Virus record (IMG/VR): IMGVR_UViG_3300002225_000013
Span: 1-24,243 of that record
Strand: one strand, 5' to 3'
DNA: 24,243 nucleotides
Source of the DNA: a virus
Every line of letters starts with the position of its first letter. Position 1 is the first letter of the stretch. The notes under the pieces are model-generated. The model had not been told where the DNA came from. It saw only the letters and a program-made list of their open reading frames with translations, and searched no databases. Positions 13,919 through 21,139 of this stretch are shown piece after piece. The position numbers and the translations under genes were made by a program.

Positions 13919-14806
13919 TTGGCTGGAACCCATAATCCAACCAAGACACTGACCATCCAGAAGCAGTGGCGGCGTGAAGTTGATAAGCGGTACAGAGATT
14001 TGTCCCGGGCTATCAACAAAGCGCTCCTTCTTGGTGATGCTGGTGGCTTTGTGTTCAATGAGAGTGCATTCCAGTTCAAGGACAACCCCAAGGCTGTTGT
14101 TGAGTTCATGCTCTGGCTTCAAGGGCAGATTGATCAGAAGATTTTGGACAATAAGAATATTGTGACTGCCTCAACTGACTTTTGGCAGAACAAATATATT
14201 GACCGGGCATACATCTCTGGGATGGAAAGAGCAAAAGCTCAACTGAGGAAAGCACCCACATCACTAGGCAAGCTCCTAGAGGATATCAAGCCAGCAGACA
14301 TCAATGGGACAGCCAAGATGCATCTTGGTGCAGGCATTGGAGGGGGCAGCGCCTTTATTGGTGTTCCAATCCACCTTGATGCCATTCAAACGCTGTACAC
14401 CAGAGACTTTGCGCAACTTAAGGGCATCACTGATGCCATGAGCCAACAGATTTCCAGAGTGCTGTATGAAGGGGTTGAGCAGGGGCTTGGGATGGCTGAA
14501 GTTGCCCGCAATATCAATGACCGGGTGAACAAGATTGGCCGGACAAGGTCAAGGTTATTGTCCCGGACTGAAACTGTGAGATCATACAATGTTGGTGTGA
14601 TCAATGAAGGGATTGAGACAGGGAGAAGGTTCAATGAGGTAGTAAATTACAAGTGGGCTGACTCAGATGATGGGGCAGTGCGCCCAGAACACTTAGCGAG
14701 GGATGGCCTTGTCTACAATGCTGGCACTGCATTCTCCCTTATTGGTGAGCCAAATTGCAGGTGCGCTTTGATCCCTGTGATTGGCCAAAAAGTAACTGGA
14801 TCATAA
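13919..14806 (+). CDS. Minor head morphogenesis protein (SPP1 gp7 / Mu F-like)
   Basis: 295 residues. The start is TTG at 13919, immediately after the portal TAA; GAGGGGG upstream and absence of a nearby ATG support it. N-terminal half is helical. The C-terminal MuF-like domain shows RTRSRLLSRTETVRSYNVGVINEG (about 208-231), then WADSDDGAVRPEHLARDG (246-263) and GEPNCRCALIP with C280 and C282, the classic 'W....d..vR..H..ldG...NCRC' layout. Such proteins associate with the portal inside the prohead and may be ejected with DNA. No toxin domain is fused to the C-terminus; the protein ends 13 residues after NCRC. Confidence 0.92.
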   Translation: MAGTHNPTKTLTIQKQWRREVDKRYRDLSRAINKALLLGDAGGFVFNESAFQFKDNPKAVVEFMLWLQGQIDQKILDNKNIVTASTDFWQNKYIDRAYISGMERAKAQLRKAPTSLGKLLEDIKPADINGTAKMHLGAGIGGGSAFIGVPIHLDAIQTLYTRDFAQLKGITDAMSQQISRVLYEGVEQGLGMAEVARNINDRVNKIGRTRSRLLSRTETVRSYNVGVINEGIETGRRFNEVVNYKWADSDDGAVRPEHLARDGLVYNAGTAFSLIGEPNCRCALIPVIGQKVTGS

Positions 14807-14863
14807 AAATAATTTCTCTTTTGTTTTTGGTCACAGTAATATTGTTCATGAAATAGGTGAAAT

Positions 14864-16186
14864 ATGAAAATTGCGATTAATTCAACGACTGATGGCCACT
14901 ATAGGACTGAGATGCTCAACAACCGTGAGCACATAGTCACTACAATGGTGCCCATTGTCGGAAATACCGTTATGAATGGGGGCTTCTATTCTGATGCTGA
15001 GGTTGAAAAATCTTACAATCAGCTTGATATGCTTCCAGCCCCTAACAAGCACCCAACCGTTGCAGGGCAGAATGTCTCTGCCTTCCACCCTCTCGCTGTC
15101 AATGCCCAGAACTTTGGTGCAGTTGTTCGCAACCCCACTAAGGAGGGAGAAGTTGTCACCAATGAGCTATGGGTTGACGCCGAGGTGGCCAATAAGTCCA
15201 AAGATGGCAAAGAGCTTATCAAGCGGATCAAGAACAAGAAGAAGGTTGGCGTGAGCACCGGGCTGACCTTAAAGCAGAGAGCTGCCAATGGCACTGCTGC
15301 TGATGGAAAAGATTACACTTGGGAGGGGGCTGACTTCAAGTTTGATCATGTGGCAATCCTCCTTAATGAGAAAGCTGCTGGTGACCATGTAGGCACTGCA
15401 CTGAAATTTAATGAGGGGCAAGATGATGAGGACACAATTGATATTGTTCAAATCAACGAGCTGACCACAACCCAATTATATCAGAAGCTGCGTGAGCTAA
15501 TCACACCAGCACGCTCTGATGATTGTCACGTTTATGCTTGGCCAGATGAAATCTTTCCTGACTCCAAGCAATTTATTTATGAAAAGAGAATTCGTGGTGA
15601 GAAGAGGAAGCTCTTCAAGCGTGGATATGCCATTGACAGTAATGACGTTGTCACACTGCTTGGCGATGAAGTTGAGGTGGTCAAAAAGATCACCTTTGAA
15701 CCCGTTGGTGAACAAAACACCAATAATATGGAGAATGAAATGCCCAAAGAAGATAAAGCAGTGAAAGCTGCAGCCGCTTCAAGTGGTCAAGAGGCAGGTG
15801 CTGCACCAACGGTGTCCAATGAAGATGCCATTGCGAATGCACAAGCTTTGCTGAAAGAGAATGGCTTCACAGCCAACTCTGAAGCTGACCAAGCTAAAAT
15901 TGACAAGCTGCTTGCCAACTCCGATAAGCTGGAAAGCCTATTGGCGAATGAGGACACCCGAATTGGTGAAATCAAAGCAGATATTGTCAAAAACTCAACC
16001 ATGACTGAAGATGAGCTTGAAGGCATGTCTGAAGGTGTGTTGACCAAGCTTCAAAATCAATTCCGTCCAGCTAACTACTCTGGCCAAGGCGGTTCTGGCG
16101 TAACAAACACCAATGGTGATGATGCACCTGCTGGCGGTTATGGTGCTGACTCTTTTGAAGCAAACGCAAACAAGGAGGACAAGTAA
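14864..16186 (+). CDS. Prohead protease (DUF2213-like) fused to scaffold
   Basis: 440 residues. Residues 1-185 resemble DUF2213 proteases: HIVTTMVPIVGNTVMNGGFY, NKHPTVAGQNVSAFHP, NFGAVVRN, ELWVDAEVANKSKDG, KKKVGVSTGL and FDHVAILLNEKAAGDHV. A following segment (about 205-285; CHVYAWPDEIFPDSKQFIYE, YAIDSNDVVTLLGDEVEVV) occurs as a linker in this family. From about 290 the protein is Ala/Glu/Lys-rich and helical (LLKENGFTANSEADQAKID, DKLESLLANEDTRI), ending Gly-rich, as expected for a scaffold. It would template capsid assembly and then be cleaved. The 57-bp gap before it is the largest in the late operon upstream of the tail genes. Confidence 0.86.
   Translation: MKIAINSTTDGHYRTEMLNNREHIVTTMVPIVGNTVMNGGFYSDAEVEKSYNQLDMLPAPNKHPTVAGQNVSAFHPLAVNAQNFGAVVRNPTKEGEVVTNELWVDAEVANKSKDGKELIKRIKNKKKVGVSTGLTLKQRAANGTAADGKDYTWEGADFKFDHVAILLNEKAAGDHVGTALKFNEGQDDEDTIDIVQINELTTTQLYQKLRELITPARSDDCHVYAWPDEIFPDSKQFIYEKRIRGEKRKLFKRGYAIDSNDVVTLLGDEVEVVKKITFEPVGEQNTNNMENEMPKEDKAVKAAAASSGQEAGAAPTVSNEDAIANAQALLKENGFTANSEADQAKIDKLLANSDKLESLLANEDTRIGEIKADIVKNSTMTEDELEGMSEGVLTKLQNQFRPANYSGQGGSGVTNTNGDDAPAGGYGADSFEANANKEDK
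15730..15742 (+). promoter_or_regulatory. Internal ribosome site for a scaffold-only product
   Basis: GGAG (15730-15733) lies 6 bases before an in-frame ATG at 15740, codon 293 of the protease-scaffold gene, exactly where protease-like sequence ends and scaffold-like sequence begins. It would give a 148-residue protein starting MPKEDKAVKAAA. Another in-frame ATG is at 15728. Lambda C/Nu3 is a known precedent. Confidence 0.5.
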
Positions 16187-16187
16187 C

Positions 16188-16655
16188 ATGGCTGGTTCAC
16201 CAAATACAATCCTGCTTTCCGCTTATGATGAGCGCTTGAGCAGCAAAGGTGTAAAAGAGGCTCTTAGTGATGCTGCTATTACACCGGGTCACTTGATTGA
16301 ACGCACAGCGACTGGTGTTGCTGTTCATTCCTCTTCAAATGGCCGTGCGCAGAAAATCTTTGCGCTTGAAAATGTTGCTGATGCTTCTGGCATTGATGAT
16401 GCATACGTTGCTGGCGAGACAACCCGCTTTTGGTTTGGCCGTGCTGGTGATGAAATCTATGCACTCATTCCTGCTGCAGCCCCTGCAATTGTAAAAGGCG
16501 ATGGCCTTGCCTCAAATGGTGATGGCACATTGGTCAAAGTGACAGATACAGCTCTTGGCGCTCCGCTTGATGAAGTGGTTGTGGCTTATGCAGCTGAAGA
16601 TGTTGACAACTCTGGTGGCGGCACTGCTGTTCGCCTAATCGTGGAGGTAGCATAG
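16188..16655 (+). CDS. Head decoration protein (putative)
   Basis: 155 residues from ATG 16188, with AAGGAGG (16172-16178), the strongest ribosome site in the late operon, consistent with high copy number. It is Ala/Gly/Val-rich and beta-like: ITPGHLIERTATGVAVHSS, AQKIFALENVADASGI, IYALIPAAAPAIVKGDGLASNGDGTLVKV-like, and EVVVAYAAEDVDNSGGGTAVRLIVEVA-like. 'pG.li....g......a....fa.e....G..i...y..G..v......pG' with this ending matches small decoration or cement proteins placed directly upstream of the capsid gene. It should bind the outer capsid surface. Exact family not assigned. Confidence 0.8.
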   Translation: MAGSPNTILLSAYDERLSSKGVKEALSDAAITPGHLIERTATGVAVHSSSNGRAQKIFALENVADASGIDDAYVAGETTRFWFGRAGDEIYALIPAAAPAIVKGDGLASNGDGTLVKVTDTALGAPLDEVVVAYAAEDVDNSGGGTAVRLIVEVA

Positions 16656-16656
16656 T

Positions 16657-17676
16657 ATGACCGCAATTATTACTGATATCCACTCACCTGAATATGCATC
16701 TATTGCAAACAAGGTGATGAATGAAGATGTTGCGTGGAATAACGCATTGATGGACAGCCCTGATGGCAAACGCATTGTTAATGCGGATGGCACATTGCGC
16801 CATGAAGATCATCGCCGCATCATGGAAAAGTTGGTGACTGTTCGCCGCTTGAACTTGAACGGCATCAAGGATCTGTTTGCTGCTGGGCTTACAAGCTCAG
16901 AGAGCATTGGCACAACTTTGGTTGGCCGTGAATCAATTGATGAGTTCCGCGCTGCTAAGACATCTATGAACCCTGTCGCTGGTGATAACAACCAGATTGA
17001 CTTCCTCTTGAAGTATGTTCCACTCCCTATTAACCATAGTGGTTGGCGCATCCCATTCCGTCAGATTGGCTTCCCTTATAAGCAATCAACCGGGATGACT
17101 GAGTCAGTTCGTCAAGTGAATGAAGCTACTGAGAACATGCTGTTCAATGGTAACTCAGACATTGTTGTTGATATCAATGGCGTTAAAGCGGAAATCAAAG
17201 GTTACACTACAACCTCTTTCCGTCAGACACTAGCTATCAGTGACTGGACAGACTTGGCAACCAACCGTGAGAAGATTGTTGATGAGACACTAGAGATGGT
17301 GAGCTTGGCATTCCGTGAAGCTTCTGTTTCTGATGCAAATTCAATGATCCTTTATGTTGGTAAAGCCATCTGGACAAACATGCAGGCTGATTACACCCTT
17401 CAAAAAGGTGACAAGACGCTCAAGCAACGCATTGAAGATATTGCTGAGATCAAAGAAGTTAAATATGCGGATAAGCTCCGTGATATTGAAGTTCTATTGG
17501 TTGAAATGTCTGATGCAACAATTGAGCTTGCCGTTGCAGCCCGCACAACCACAGTCCCAGTTCGCCGGACATCTGATGTTGATGATCAAGCATTCTTCAC
17601 ATACAATAGTATGGTGCCAATCATCAAAGAAGATCGCAATGGCAAAACTGGTATTGTTCATGGCACACGCCCATAG
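16657..17676 (+). CDS. Major capsid protein (HK97-fold)
   Basis: 339 residues, GGAGG (16643-16647) 9 bases upstream of ATG. The sequence has LRHEDHRRIMEKLVTVRRLNLNGI, GTTLVGRESIDEF, MLFNGNSDIVVDINGVKAEIKGYTT-like, WTNMQADYTLQKGDKTLKQRI, and ELAVAARTTTVPVRRTSDVDDQAF. 'enmLfnG......v.G......G.tt' followed by a nuclease-free alpha/beta body is typical of encapsulin-like HK97 capsid proteins (DUF6260-type). There is no N-terminal delta domain of about 100 residues, consistent with the separate scaffold encoded upstream. Position after decoration protein and before connector genes supports the call. Confidence 0.92.
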   Translation: MTAIITDIHSPEYASIANKVMNEDVAWNNALMDSPDGKRIVNADGTLRHEDHRRIMEKLVTVRRLNLNGIKDLFAAGLTSSESIGTTLVGRESIDEFRAAKTSMNPVAGDNNQIDFLLKYVPLPINHSGWRIPFRQIGFPYKQSTGMTESVRQVNEATENMLFNGNSDIVVDINGVKAEIKGYTTTSFRQTLAISDWTDLATNREKIVDETLEMVSLAFREASVSDANSMILYVGKAIWTNMQADYTLQKGDKTLKQRIEDIAEIKEVKYADKLRDIEVLLVEMSDATIELAVAARTTTVPVRRTSDVDDQAFFTYNSMVPIIKEDRNGKTGIVHGTRP

Positions 17677-17690
17677 AAAGGAACTGACTA

Positions 17691-18080
17691 ATGGCTAAAG
17701 AGAAAACACAGAAGTATCGCGTCACGCATGGTGGAATTCACACTGGCGGTAAGAACTCAGAAGAGCGCAAAATTGGCTCTACTGTTGAGCTAACTGATGC
17801 TGGCGCACGTTCCTTGGCTGGTAAAGTCACACCGCTTGCTGAGTGGGAGAAGGCCAATGCGTCAACTCCTAATTCAGAAGAGGTTCAGAAGCTTGCTGCC
17901 TCTTTGGATAAAACCAAAGAGCAGCTTTCAGAAGCTAAAGAGCAATTGTCAGCAGCCAAAGAAGCCAACGCTGACTTTGCTACATCAAATGAGGATTTGG
18001 CCAAGGCCAATGAGGCGCTTGATAAAGAGCTAAAGGCAGCTCAAGCTGAGATCAAAAAGCTTACACCCAAGGCCAAGTAG
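17691..18080 (+). CDS. Coiled-coil head-associated protein
   Basis: 129 residues, AAAGGAA 9 bases before ATG. N-terminal 45 residues (YRVTHGGIHTGGKNSEERKIGSTVELTDAGARSLAGKV-like) match a small phage domain found just after capsid genes. Residues about 62-125 form a clear coiled coil with Lys/Glu/Ala repeats (SLDKTKEQLSEAKEQLSAAKE, NEALDKELKAAQAEIKKL). It could be a capsid accessory or connector-linked protein; its function is not known to me. The next gene starts with TTG directly after its TAG. Confidence 0.78.
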   Translation: MAKEKTQKYRVTHGGIHTGGKNSEERKIGSTVELTDAGARSLAGKVTPLAEWEKANASTPNSEEVQKLAASLDKTKEQLSEAKEQLSAAKEANADFATSNEDLAKANEALDKELKAAQAEIKKLTPKAK

Positions 18081-18455
18081 TTGGCCCGGGTAACTGATGC
18101 AGAAGTGAGAGAGGTTGCTCCTAATTTGGATGCATCTCTCTCACTTGATGCTTTTATCACCGCAGCCGATTTGGTAGTGGATAGGATTGCAGCTGGTTGT
18201 GGTTCAGATTTTTCTGATCCTCTGCTCAAGGAAATTTCTCGTTGGTATTCTGCCCACTTGGCAACTGTTGCCTCACCAGAGGCAAGAGGGCTTGTCAAAG
18301 AGAAGTTTGAAGGGGCTGAAAACACCTTCCAATCATTCACTGCTGGCTCTGGTGTTATGTCCACTCAGTATGGCCAAATGGCCAATCAAATTTCCAATGG
18401 CTGTCTTGAAGAGGCCACAATCAGGGAGGCGAAGGCACTTTTTGCACAATCATGA
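18081..18455 (+). CDS. Head-tail connector (adaptor) protein, gp6/gp15-like
   Basis: 124 residues. The start is TTG at 18081, flush with the previous TAG; the reading LARVTDAEVREV matches the usual 'MaRvTdaeVre' opening, and no ATG precedes the conserved part. Helical: LDAFITAADLVVDRIAAG, LLKEISRWYSAHLATVASPEARGLVKEKFEG-like, and SGVMSTQYGQMANQIS. The 'is.wlaAH......g....g......' followed by 'ygq.a' layout is that of small helical adaptors that extend the portal ring after packaging. It overlaps the following gene by 4 bp (ATGA). Confidence 0.82.
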   Translation: MARVTDAEVREVAPNLDASLSLDAFITAADLVVDRIAAGCGSDFSDPLLKEISRWYSAHLATVASPEARGLVKEKFEGAENTFQSFTAGSGVMSTQYGQMANQISNGCLEEATIREAKALFAQS

Positions 18456-18775
18456 GTTCATTCAAAACCCCACAAACAATCACCTATTGGTTGCCCGGCG
18501 CTCTTAATGGCTCTGGCGGCAAGGTCTGGGCTGTTGGCGTAAAGGTTGCAGCGAGGGTTGCCACCAAGGTCAAAGAAGTGATTGGGCCTGATGGGAGCAA
18601 GCAGCTTACCACAAACGCTATTTATTCAAGAGTTGACATCCCTATTGATGCCATGATTGCTGTTGGTGATTATGAAGGCCAAGCCGCACCAGAGCCTCAG
18701 TCCACCAAGGCCAAGAGTGTGATATTCCGTGTGACTAATGAGACAATGTCAGATATGTTTATGGTCTATGTCTAA
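18452..18775 (+). CDS. Head-tail stopper-like protein
   Basis: 107 residues, mainly beta: TITYWLPGALNGSGGKVW, VAARVATKVKEVIGPDGSKQLTTNAIYSRVDIPI-like and AKSVIFRVTNETMSDMFMVYV. The 'q.itYW.Pg..n..G......p..i..r.......f.d..G.e..s.a.vyv...v..gd.l' pattern is typical of stopper or head-closure proteins encoded third after the capsid gene. It would close the connector and form the surface for tail joining. Overlaps the previous gene by 4 bp and the next by one base (TAATG). Confidence 0.8.
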   Translation: MSSFKTPQTITYWLPGALNGSGGKVWAVGVKVAARVATKVKEVIGPDGSKQLTTNAIYSRVDIPIDAMIAVGDYEGQAAPEPQSTKAKSVIFRVTNETMSDMFMVYV

Positions 18776-19158
18776 TGGCCAAGGGCATGACACTCAAAGT
18801 CAAACAAGTTGGGCAAAAGAAATTTAAGCGGAGGCTCAAGAAAGAGTTGAACAAGATTGAAGGCGACTTGGAGAAGGGCATGACATTTGGGTTGATAGCA
18901 CTCCAAGAAGATGTTGAGGAAATCACCCCAAGGCGAGATGGCTTTTTGATTGGCTCTATGTTCACTGCAGCCAGAAAGGCTAGAAATAAGATTGTTGGGC
19001 GCATTGGCTTCACTCAAAAATATGCTGCCATTGTCCATGAGATGCCTGATGATACAAATTGGACAAAGCCAACTTCAGAAAGCAAATTCCTTGAGAAGGG
19101 GGTTGAGAGAAATTTGGACAAGTTTATTAAGGTTGTTAAGAGGTATGCAAGACGATGA
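18775..19158 (+). CDS. HK97 gp10-like neck / tail completion protein
   Basis: 127 residues. Basic N-terminal half (KKFKRRLKKELNKIEGDLEKGM), then EEITPRRDGFLIGSMFTAARKARNKIVGRIGF-like, YAAIVHEMPDDTNWTKP and FLEKGVERNLDKFIKVVKRY. The 'tP.dtG.L..s.......g...G...yA..VHe' sequence followed by 'kfle.g' is the gp10-like family signature. These proteins assemble at the head-tail joint or tail top. The next gene begins inside its last codons (ATGATG at 19155-19160). Confidence 0.87.
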   Translation: MAKGMTLKVKQVGQKKFKRRLKKELNKIEGDLEKGMTFGLIALQEDVEEITPRRDGFLIGSMFTAARKARNKIVGRIGFTQKYAAIVHEMPDDTNWTKPTSESKFLEKGVERNLDKFIKVVKRYARR

Positions 19159-19559
19159 TGAATTCAGTCACACAAGACATTGCTGATCTATTGGTTGCGG
19201 CTGGCCTTGGCACTCTTGGCACAAACCTCTTCCACCCAGCATTTGGGCCTGATGATCTTGATGTTCAAACCATGATTGGAAGCTCTGGTGGCATGGATGC
19301 TATTCCATCCCTCTCTTATGAGCAACCAAACTTTCAGGTGATGTGTCGAGGGGAGCGAGAGGGTGACGCCATGGATGTCTATACAACCATTCGCACCATC
19401 TTTGAATACCTCAACAACAAGGACCGGGATGGTGAGGTGATTAATGGCACAACATATCTAGGCTTCCACCCAAAGGGCAATGTTGCCAGCCTTGGTATGG
19501 ATGAGCACAAGCGCTATGTGTACACAATGAACTTCTATACATTCAGGAACCCAGCATGA
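19155..19559 (+). CDS. Tail terminator-like protein
   Basis: 134 residues. TQDIADLLVAAGLGTLGTNLF at the start, then IPSLSYEQPNFQVMCRGEREGDAMDVYTTIRTIFEYLNN-like, and a beta end with YVYTMNFYTFRNP. The layout '.i...L...g.gt.g...f........p....tg.......y..p..qv..R......a......i...L' is that of minor-capsid/tail terminator proteins which cap the tail tube. The start could be ATG 19155 or 19158. It ends with an ATGA overlap into the first tail tube gene. Confidence 0.8.
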   Translation: MMNSVTQDIADLLVAAGLGTLGTNLFHPAFGPDDLDVQTMIGSSGGMDAIPSLSYEQPNFQVMCRGEREGDAMDVYTTIRTIFEYLNNKDRDGEVINGTTYLGFHPKGNVASLGMDEHKRYVYTMNFYTFRNPA

Positions 19560-20080
19560 CCCAGAACAATAGGCAGGGAAGAGAATTCAAGTTCCAGACA
19601 ACTCTTAATGGGGGCAACAATTGGAATGACATTGGCGGCATTGCATCAAAAGAGTTTGTCCGGGAAAGGGCAATTTCTGATACCACAAGCCAATCTACCC
19701 CGGGCAATGAGACAGAGGCCTGTGATCATGGATACATGTCTGCCTCTGCAACCTTCTCTGGCAAGGTGGATAAGCGCTCTGGTGTTGGCCTAGATGATTA
19801 CAAGGCTTTATCATTGGTGGCAAATTCAAGCCCTCCACAAGATTATTTCCGAATGACTGATGGCATGGATGATGCAGGAGAAACCTTTGAGGGCTATTTT
19901 CTCATCACCAGCTTTGGAAAGACCACTGACCAGAATGGCATTGTGGAATATTCAGTTTCTCTAATCAACACAACCGACTTATACTATGTTGACCAGTGGT
20001 ATGTTGCACTTGAGTTTTTTGCCAACACTACCCTTCCCGATGCTTGGGAGAATATACAATATGGAACAGATTTTAGCTAG
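19556..20080 (+). CDS. Tail tube protein paralog 1 with extra C-terminal module
   Basis: 174 residues. Residues 1-137 are homologous to the next gene: GGIASKEFVRERAISDTTSQ, TSQSTPGNETEAC, then FEGYFLITSFGKTTDQNGIVEY. This is the TP901-1-type major tail protein pattern. It then continues for about 34 residues not found in the paralog (DLYYVDQWYVALEFF, TLPDAWENIQYGTDFS). The same module ends the tail protein encoded at 23368-23880, with 46 of 50 identical bases at 20031-20080 versus 23831-23880. The two tail tube copies may form mixed or end-specific rings; the extension could anchor the tube to the baseplate. The paralogy is seen; the role is inferred. Confidence 0.85.
   Translation: MTQNNRQGREFKFQTTLNGGNNWNDIGGIASKEFVRERAISDTTSQSTPGNETEACDHGYMSASATFSGKVDKRSGVGLDDYKALSLVANSSPPQDYFRMTDGMDDAGETFEGYFLITSFGKTTDQNGIVEYSVSLINTTDLYYVDQWYVALEFFANTTLPDAWENIQYGTDFS
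20031..20080 (+). repeat. Shared C-terminal coding module, copy 1 (copy 2 at 23831-23880)
   Basis: 50 bp with 46 identities to 23831-23880. Both encode LPDAWENIQYGTDFS plus stop. All four differences are synonymous or change TAG to TAA, so the peptide is under constraint or recently copied. Weaker protein similarity extends about 18 residues upstream of the repeat in both genes. Confidence 0.9.
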
Positions 20081-20094
20081 AATGGAGACTAAAA

Positions 20095-20526
20095 ATGACT
20101 GCAAATAACATCCAAGGCCGCACCCTCCTATTGCAGATCAGCGATGACGCTGGCTCAACATGGAAGGATGTTGGTGGCATTTCCACAAAAGAGTTTAACC
20201 GTGACAACCCAATTACTGATGTCACAAGCCAGTCCACCCCGGGCAATGAGACAGAAGCCTGTTACAATGGCTATTCAACTGTCACTCTCAATGGCTCTGG
20301 TAAGGCTGACACTCGTGATGATGTTGACACAATGGGCTATAAAGCTTTCAGTGCGATTGCCAACAGCTCAACCCCATCCGCTCTAATGCGCTTGGCTGAC
20401 TCAGAAGAAACCTATGAAGGAACCTTCTTGATCACCAGCTTTGGTAAGACATCAGAGCAGAATGGCATTGTTGAATTCTCAGCTGCTCTGCAAAATGAGA
20501 GCGCCATCACCTTCACACAGACTTAA
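20095..20526 (+). CDS. Major tail tube protein (paralog 2)
   Basis: 143 residues, GGAG 7 bases before ATG 20095. LLLQISDDAGSTWKDVGGIS opens the protein; TSQSTPGNETEAC and FLITSFGKTSEQNGIVEFSAAL match the upstream copy and TP901-1-type tail tube proteins. It ends QNESAITFTQT, without the extra module. It probably stacks as hexamers around the tape measure to form the tail tube. Size is normal for the family, and its better ribosome site suggests it is the more abundant of the two. Confidence 0.9.
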   Translation: MTANNIQGRTLLLQISDDAGSTWKDVGGISTKEFNRDNPITDVTSQSTPGNETEACYNGYSTVTLNGSGKADTRDDVDTMGYKAFSAIANSSTPSALMRLADSEETYEGTFLITSFGKTSEQNGIVEFSAALQNESAITFTQT

Positions 20527-20531
20527 TTGCC

Positions 20532-21071
20532 ATGGCAAATAAGTATGAAGGAGAAGAGACTGTTGAGGTAGGCAAAGATGTCTACCTCTGCAAAGTTGAC
20601 TTCAGATTTCTTGTAGAGCTAAAGGAGATGGCTGGGATGGACCCGGCTGCAATCTTTACCAATTTGAATTCTGGCGATTGTGACCCAGACCAAATCAAAT
20701 CTGTGGTTGTCTGCGCACTTAGGTCTGAAAATGGAAAGAGCATTGAGGCTGAAGAGGAAAAGAAGGATATTGCAGAAAACATAATTGCAGGCTATGGCCT
20801 TCAAGAGTGTTGGCTCCTATCCCAGCACCTTCTCAGCTATGCTATGATAGGTGAAATTTCAAAGATGAAGCTCCAGTCACTGGACAGGAAAAGGAAGTTT
20901 CTGGAGCTGGTTTCACCTTTCCAATCAGAGAATTTGAAAAATCTGCTATTGCTATGGGGGTGGCACCTGTTGATTTTTGGCCTCTCTGCATGTTTCAGTT
21001 TCAGTCTATTCGTTTGGCTCATCTCCAAAAACACGGACTTCGCCCTGATGGTTCAAGCGCTGGTACAATGA
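20532..21071 (+). CDS. Tail assembly chaperone, unshifted product
   Basis: Zero-frame product of 179 residues. Residues 1-111 (YLCKVDFRFLVELKEMAGMD, IKSVVVCALRSENGKSIEAEE, LQECWLLSQHLLSYAMIGEISK) look like the N-terminal domain of GTA-type/lambda G-like tail chaperones, encoded between tail tube and tape measure. After codon 111 the zero frame becomes unlike a phage protein, with a run NLLLLWGWHLLIFGLSACFSF, because the better coding frame has shifted to -1. The hydrophobic tail is therefore probably a by-product, though it stays open for 68 codons. No clear ribosome site is seen before ATG 20532. Confidence 0.8.
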   Translation: MANKYEGEETVEVGKDVYLCKVDFRFLVELKEMAGMDPAAIFTNLNSGDCDPDQIKSVVVCALRSENGKSIEAEEEKKDIAENIIAGYGLQECWLLSQHLLSYAMIGEISKMKLQSLDRKRKFLELVSPFQSENLKNLLLLWGWHLLIFGLSACFSFSLFVWLISKNTDFALMVQALVQ

Positions 21072-21139
21072 CCCTTGCTGACTTAAACGAGTTGAGGAAG
21101 GGAGTGAGAGAGGCAGAGGCAAAGAAGAATGGCACTTAA
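20532..21139 (+). CDS. Tail assembly chaperone, -1 frameshift fusion (G-T type)
   Basis: Proposed join of 20532-20864 and 20864-21139: 111 residues from frame 0, then 91 from frame -1, 202 in total. After the slip the product reads DEAPVTGQEKEVSGAG, then FPIREFEKSAIAMGVAPVDFW, i.e. the 'AI.mGV.P.dFW' phrase of tail chaperone C-termini, and ends LADLNELRKGVREAEAKKNGT. The -1 frame shows many codons starting with G and ending in T or A like its neighbours. It is closed upstream by TGA at 20852-20854, so the shift must occur after that. The -1 frame ends 11 bp inside the tape measure gene. The short and long forms should coat the tape measure during tail assembly. A natural or sequencing 1-base indel is the alternative. 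Confidence 0.75.
20849..20884 (+). promoter_or_regulatory. Predicted programmed -1 frameshift element
   Basis: AGGTGA (20849-20854) is an SD-like stimulator about 7 bases before the slip site. A_AAG (20861-20864) lets Lys-tRNA move from AAG to AAA. After a 7-nt spacer, TCCAG (20872-20876) pairs with CTGGA (20880-20884) across loop TCA. The -1 frame stop at 20852 and the change in coding character bracket this point. Confidence 0.68.

Noticed and set aside
14807-14863. Promoter or terminator in the 57-bp gap before the protease gene
   Set aside because: T-rich, but I found no stem-loop and no -35/-10 pair at acceptable spacing.
20954-20960. ATGGGGG run as the frameshift slip site
   Set aside because: The -1 frame is already coding (SAIAMGV) before this point, so the shift must lie upstream.
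20936-21034. Hydrophobic segment at the end of the zero-frame chaperone as a real membrane span or holin
   Set aside because: It overlaps the conserved chaperone frame (-1), and its codons do not resemble neighbouring genes; likely a by-product of reading out of frame.
20954-21139. A separate small gene starting at ATG 20954 (MGVAPVDFW...)
   Set aside because: No ribosome site precedes it, and the same frame is protein-like well upstream of the ATG, back to about 20861. It fits better as the -1 frameshift extension of the chaperone.
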